A program made the position numbers and the translations under genes. The notes under the pieces are model-generated. The model had not been told where the DNA came from. It made no database searches and saw only the letters and a list, made by a program, of their open reading frames with translations. From Rhodovulum sp. PH10 (GTDB lineage: Bacteria > Pseudomonadota > Alphaproteobacteria > Rhizobiales > Xanthobacteraceae): a stretch of DNA of 43,285 bases. The stretch lies in the NCBI RefSeq assembly GCF_000293785.1, contig NZ_AKZI01000082.1:1-43285 (forward strand), written 5' to 3'. Positions 40,611 through 43,285 of the stretch are shown piece after piece. How positions within the stretch are numbered: position 1 is the first letter of the stretch; each line of letters begins with the position of its first letter.

Positions 40611-41769
40611 TGCCGACCTGAAGTGGCTGCGTGACGACGGCTTCAACATCGAGGTCCGCGCGACGTACCTCCTCGTCAAGGACGTGCCGTACGTTACGGC
40701 ACGTCGCGAGGTGAAGCGCGGAATCCTCCTGTCGCCGCTCAATCTCGCCGGCGACATCACGCAGCGGCCCGACAACCATCAGGCCTACTTCATCGGCGAG
40801 TATCCGTGTCACCACGACGGCTCGCAGATGCAGGAGATCGTGAGCGGCATGGGCGGCCCCCGTATCGACGAGCAGCACGCGGCCATCATCTCCTTCTCGC
40901 AGAAGCCCCAGTGCGGCTACTACGTGGACTACTACGAGAAGATGGCCACCTACGTCACCATTCTGGAAAGTCAAGCGCAGGCGCTGGACCCGGAAGCCAA
41001 GGCGCGCGTGTACCGCGTCGAGGAGCCGGAGGACGAGGACACGCCGTTCAATTACTTGGACACTGCCTCCAGCCGCGCCGACATCAACATGATCACGAAG
41101 AAGCTGGCGATCCAGAGCGTGGCCATCGTCGGCTTGGGCGGCACCGGGTCCTACGTACTCGACCAGGTGGCCAAGACGCCGACGAAGGAAATCCACACCT
41201 TCGATGGGGACGTCTTCTCCACCCACAACGCGTTCCGAGCGCCGGGGGCTCCCTCGATCGAGGAACTGCGGGAGCAGCCGCTCAAGGTCGACCACTTCAA
41301 GGCCATCTACGAAAAGATGCATCGTGGCATCGTCTCGCACGGCGTGTTCATCGACGCGTCGAACGTCGAGCTGCTGCGCGAGATGCGGTTTGTATTCGTG
41401 TGCATTGATAAGCCCGAACCGAAAGCCCTGATCATCCAGAAGCTGGAGGAATGGGGCGTGCCCTTCGTCGATGTGGGGATGGGACTATACGCCAAGGACG
41501 AGACTCTGCACGGGATCGTGCGCGTCACGACCAGTACGGAAGGGCACCGCGATCTCGCCCGCGAGAAGGGCGGCATCGCGCTCGCGGGTGAAGGCGGCAA
41601 CGACGAGTACGACAAGAACATCCAGATCGCCGACCTAAATATGCTGAACGCAGCCATGGCCGTGATCCGCTGGAAGAAGCTCCTCGCCTTCTATGCTGAC
41701 TACGAGGGCGAGTACCTCAGCACCTACACGATCGACTGCAACATGCTCACCAGCGAGCCTACCAAATGA
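40585..41769 (+). CDS. E1-like ThiF adenylyltransferase with N-terminal DUF6791
   Basis: A 394-residue protein. Residues 1-150 match the DUF6791 domain that leads ThiF enzymes of ubiquitin-like operons (SRNADLKWLRDDGFNIEVRA, LVKDVPYVTARREVKRGILL, then FIGEYPCHHDGSQMQEI). The ThiF/E1 domain follows: nucleotide-binding VAIVGLGGTGSYVLDQVAK (about 179-197), the conserved HTFDGDVFSTHNAFRAPGA (Asp for Mg/ATP, Arg) and FVFVCIDKPEPK. It would adenylate the tandem ubiquitin-like protein. Cysteines in the catalytic half are few and none sits in an obvious crossover-loop position, so thioester transfer is uncertain; no E2 gene is present. It overlaps both neighbours (26 bases upstream, ATGA downstream). 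Confidence 0.87.
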   Translation: MSRALISRNADLKWLRDDGFNIEVRATYLLVKDVPYVTARREVKRGILLSPLNLAGDITQRPDNHQAYFIGEYPCHHDGSQMQEIVSGMGGPRIDEQHAAIISFSQKPQCGYYVDYYEKMATYVTILESQAQALDPEAKARVYRVEEPEDEDTPFNYLDTASSRADINMITKKLAIQSVAIVGLGGTGSYVLDQVAKTPTKEIHTFDGDVFSTHNAFRAPGAPSIEELREQPLKVDHFKAIYEKMHRGIVSHGVFIDASNVELLREMRFVFVCIDKPEPKALIIQKLEEWGVPFVDVGMGLYAKDETLHGIVRVTTSTEGHRDLAREKGGIALAGEGGNDEYDKNIQIADLNMLNAAMAVIRWKKLLAFYADYEGEYLSTYTIDCNMLTSEPTK

Positions 41770-42227
41770 ACCGGCCTATCGAGTTTACTCATGAATTCGT
41801 CGAGTTCGTACCGAAGGAGCTGAAGGAGCGCATACTCTACGTGTCGATCGAGTACGGCACCGCCGTGCACCGCTGCGCTTGCGGCTGCGGCGAGAAGGTC
41901 GTGACTCCATTCGGCCGCACGGATTGGAAGATGATCTACGACGGCGACACGATGTCGCTGCACCCCTCCATCGGCAATTGGAACTTCAAGTGCCGTTCCC
42001 ACTACTGGATTCGTGAGAACCACATCGAGTGGGCTCCGGATTGGTCGGACGAGGAGATCGCGGCCGGGCGCGCCGCTGATCGGGCGGCGAAGCAACGGCA
42101 GTTCGGCAGCCAGCAGAGCAATCCCCAACGTCCAGCGGGCAGCATGAGCGACGAGCGGCCGAGTGCCAGCGGGGGCTGGGCAGGCGTCAAGAATTGGTGG
42201 TCACGGATATGGAAAGAACACAGATGA
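41766..42227 (+). CDS. DUF6527 family protein
   Basis: A 153-residue protein. Histidine 35 and cysteines 37, 39, 41 (VHRCACGCGEKVVTPFG) together with Cys76, Ser78 and His79 (SIGNWNFKCRSHYWI) form the DUF6527 pattern, which looks like a zinc-ribbon or metal site. DUF6527 proteins are recurrent companions of ThiF/DUF6791 and multiubiquitin genes, but their biochemical role is not established from the sequence; a peptidase or substrate adaptor are guesses. The C-terminal 55 residues are polar and likely disordered. ATGA overlaps with E1 upstream and with the YDY-repeat gene downstream show one translationally coupled operon. Confidence 0.87.
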   Translation: MNRPIEFTHEFVEFVPKELKERILYVSIEYGTAVHRCACGCGEKVVTPFGRTDWKMIYDGDTMSLHPSIGNWNFKCRSHYWIRENHIEWAPDWSDEEIAAGRAADRAAKQRQFGSQQSNPQRPAGSMSDERPSASGGWAGVKNWWSRIWKEHR

Positions 42228-42550
42228 GGGAAGAAATACGGAGAATGGTTGCATACGAGGCCGCGTCGCGTGTTAACCGGCAGCGGCCGTCGAGTGTCTA
42301 TAGCTATGACCGGGGACGGCACACGTCGATAGGCTCTGGCTACGATTATGAAGCAGGTGCGCATTTCGGTGGTTCAGGTTCGAGCCTCTACCACTACGGT
42401 ACCGCAAGCCATCTGAACCTCAGCATCAAAGGCACTGCGTTCTCCGGCTACGATTATGATGGCGGCCATCATTTCAGCGGTTTGGTGAACGGGAGGTCAG
42501 TGCAGATCTACGACTACGGTGAGGGCCGGTATTTTAACTATTCCGTCTGA
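42224..42550 (+). CDS. YDYxxGxHF repeat protein, last gene of the ubiquitin-like operon
   Basis: A 108-residue protein I do not recognise. After an N-terminal helix (MREEIRRMVAYEAASRVN) come five units of the form aromatic-Y-x-Y-x-x-G-x-H-F: VYSYDRGRHTSI (25), GYDYEAGAHFGG (39), LYHYGTASHLNL (55), GYDYDGGHHFSG (75) and IYDYGEGRYFNY (95). Their spacing (about 14, 16, 20, 20) and content suggest a small beta-repeat sheet. The ATG at 42224 forms an ATGA junction with the DUF6527 stop, far better than earlier in-frame starts. Because it is stitched into the operon it is probably a functional member: a target, anchor or effector of the modifier. Confidence 0.75.
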   Translation: MREEIRRMVAYEAASRVNRQRPSSVYSYDRGRHTSIGSGYDYEAGAHFGGSGSSLYHYGTASHLNLSIKGTAFSGYDYDGGHHFSGLVNGRSVQIYDYGEGRYFNYSV

Positions 42551-42892
42551 TTGCTATGGTCGGTCGCTGTGACAGCAAGCCTGGTAGAACGGACGCCATC
42601 CTTGCCGCCGCCGCAGCCGCGCATCGTTGGCTCTTTTTGATTCACCTGTTCCTCGGCAACAACGGACGCTTCACGCCGCTGATGTCAGAAATGCTGCTGG
42701 ATACTCTCAACACCGGTGTTCCATCTTATAGGCCAACCGTAGGGTCGTGCTCCGCTCAACGTGGCGTCCAATATCGCGTGCAACAAGCTGTATTTCTCGC
42801 TGCTGAGTAAGGAGAACGGCTCAGCAACAAATGCTTGATTACGCGAAGCAAAACTGGTAATTTCTCGACTTCTACAATTCTTAATTGAGGCA
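42551..42892. other. Gene-free stretch before the right attachment repeat
   Basis: An 84-codon plus-strand frame from 42556 looks like noise and has no ribosome-binding site. I see no gene, RNA or terminator that can be supported. The AT-rich part 42820-42890 leads into the direct repeat. Confidence 0.45.
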
Positions 42893-42906
42893 CTTCGGGC
42901 GCGCCA
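42893..42906 (+). other. Candidate right attachment repeat
   Basis: CTTCGGGCGCGCCA is identical to the last 14 bases (T-stem end, acceptor stem and CCA, 343-356) of the tRNA-Arg remnant at the left, in the same orientation 42.5 kb away. Integration by a tRNA-directed recombinase leaves such a direct repeat at the far end. The repeat is short, so confidence is limited. Confidence 0.5.
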
Positions 42907-43148
42907 TTTCTCTCCCGTGACATCGAACCATCTGCGGTGACCCCAGAGGCTGTCCGCACCGGCCGCCCGTGACGTCGACGCCCGGCAGCCGCGCCGACCG
43001 GTGCAGGGCCGCAGTCCTGCGCCATCCCTCCGCCCGCGCGTTGTGCCGCCCCTCGCCCGACCGTTGCGCCCCCCCATGCGCCGTGCCACCCCGTCCGGGC
43101 GCCCACCTGGGCCGCCCGCCTGGTCCGCCCCTGATCCGCCTACGGGAT

Positions 43149-43285
43149 TCACGGAAGTGCTTCGCGTGTGGCGAGGAGGAAGCCTGCGAGGTGTGCGACG
43201 AGGCTGTTCCAGCCGTCGCGCATGGTCTTGGGGCCGGGCGGCTTGTAGTAGCAGTTCCAGCCGCCGAGGCGGGCGGCGACCCAGG
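43149..43285 (-). pseudogene. C-terminal part of an IS4-like transposase, cut by the window edge
   Basis: On the minus strand, a frame open to the window edge reads WVAARLGGWNCYYKPPGPKT, then MRDGWNSLVAHLAGFLLATR and a TGA at 43151-43149. The pattern ARLGGW-x-x-YY-x-x-PGPKTM-x-x-G matches the C-terminus of IS4-type transposases. The rest lies outside the window, so whether it is intact is not known. It is outside the repeat at 42893, so it belongs to the flank rather than the island. Confidence 0.55.

Noticed and set aside
40588-41340. 250-codon minus-strand frame opposite the E1-like gene
   Set aside because: The E1-like motifs (GLGGTG, DGDVF) are clearly on the plus strand; the antisense frame is a shadow.
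42556-42810. 84-codon frame after the YDY-repeat gene
   Set aside because: Poor start context, no resemblance to protein families, and not coupled to the operon.
1-43285. CRISPR array or cas genes
   Set aside because: No regularly spaced repeats with spacers and no Cas protein were seen on either strand.

Overview
The window looks like one end-to-end accessory region (an integrative/mobilizable genomic island) from a GC-rich proteobacterium, most likely an alphaproteobacterium. That is inferred from the high GC content, the MobC/relaxase/VirD4 block beside ArdC and DUF2958 genes, and the tRNA-Arg remnant; no ribosomal or housekeeping gene is present to fix the taxon. A 3' half of a tRNA-Arg(ACG) gene (307-356) lies just ahead of a tyrosine integrase (571-1881). 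The last 14 bases of that tRNA recur as a direct repeat at 42893-42906, so the two copies plausibly mark the element ends. The window runs on a few hundred bases past each, with an IS4-like transposase fragment at the far right.

Layout. 0.3-2.4 kb: attachment remnant, integrase, remnants of a GNAT gene and of an IS66-type element. 2.4-4.3 kb: DarT-like toxin with NADAR antitoxin, a frameshifted serine resolvase and a perfect 46-bp hairpin. 4.3-8.1 kb: unknown small genes, a decayed second integrase tail and a winged-helix-like protein. 8.3-11.0 kb: hipBA with three evenly spaced operators, then an XRE regulator and a second tyrosine recombinase. 11.7-17.8 kb: cargo of unknown function, including a GxLHRxxGPA repeat protein, an orphan VapB-like antitoxin and a membrane protein joining a helix-turn-helix-like region to two PAN/apple domains. 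17.9-18.7 kb: a TacAT-type DUF1778/GNAT pair with a palindromic operator. 18.7-23.2 kb: mobilization genes (relaxase, MobC, oriT candidate, VirD4-like coupling ATPase) without any visible type IV secretion channel, so transfer would need a helper. 23.2-27.9 kb: plasmid-type accessory genes (ArdC, DUF2958, SRAP and small unknowns).

28.0-42.6 kb is a dense genome-defence block. On the minus strand run an XRE regulator, an ImmA/IrrE peptidase, exonuclease I, SbcD, SbcC, a 99-residue unknown, a GajA-like OLD nuclease and a GajB-like UvrD helicase (the last two form a Gabija-type pair). Divergent from the XRE gene is a tight four-gene operon: a tandem ubiquitin-like protein, an E1-like ThiF enzyme, a DUF6527 protein and a 108-residue protein made of Y-D-Y repeats. 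This ubiquitin-like operon, with its unusual last gene and palindromic control region shared with the XRE/ImmA pair, is the strongest candidate for a little-described system here.

All calls come from reading sequence and translated proteins by eye. Family names rest on motif recognition, not on a database search. Domain positions are approximate.
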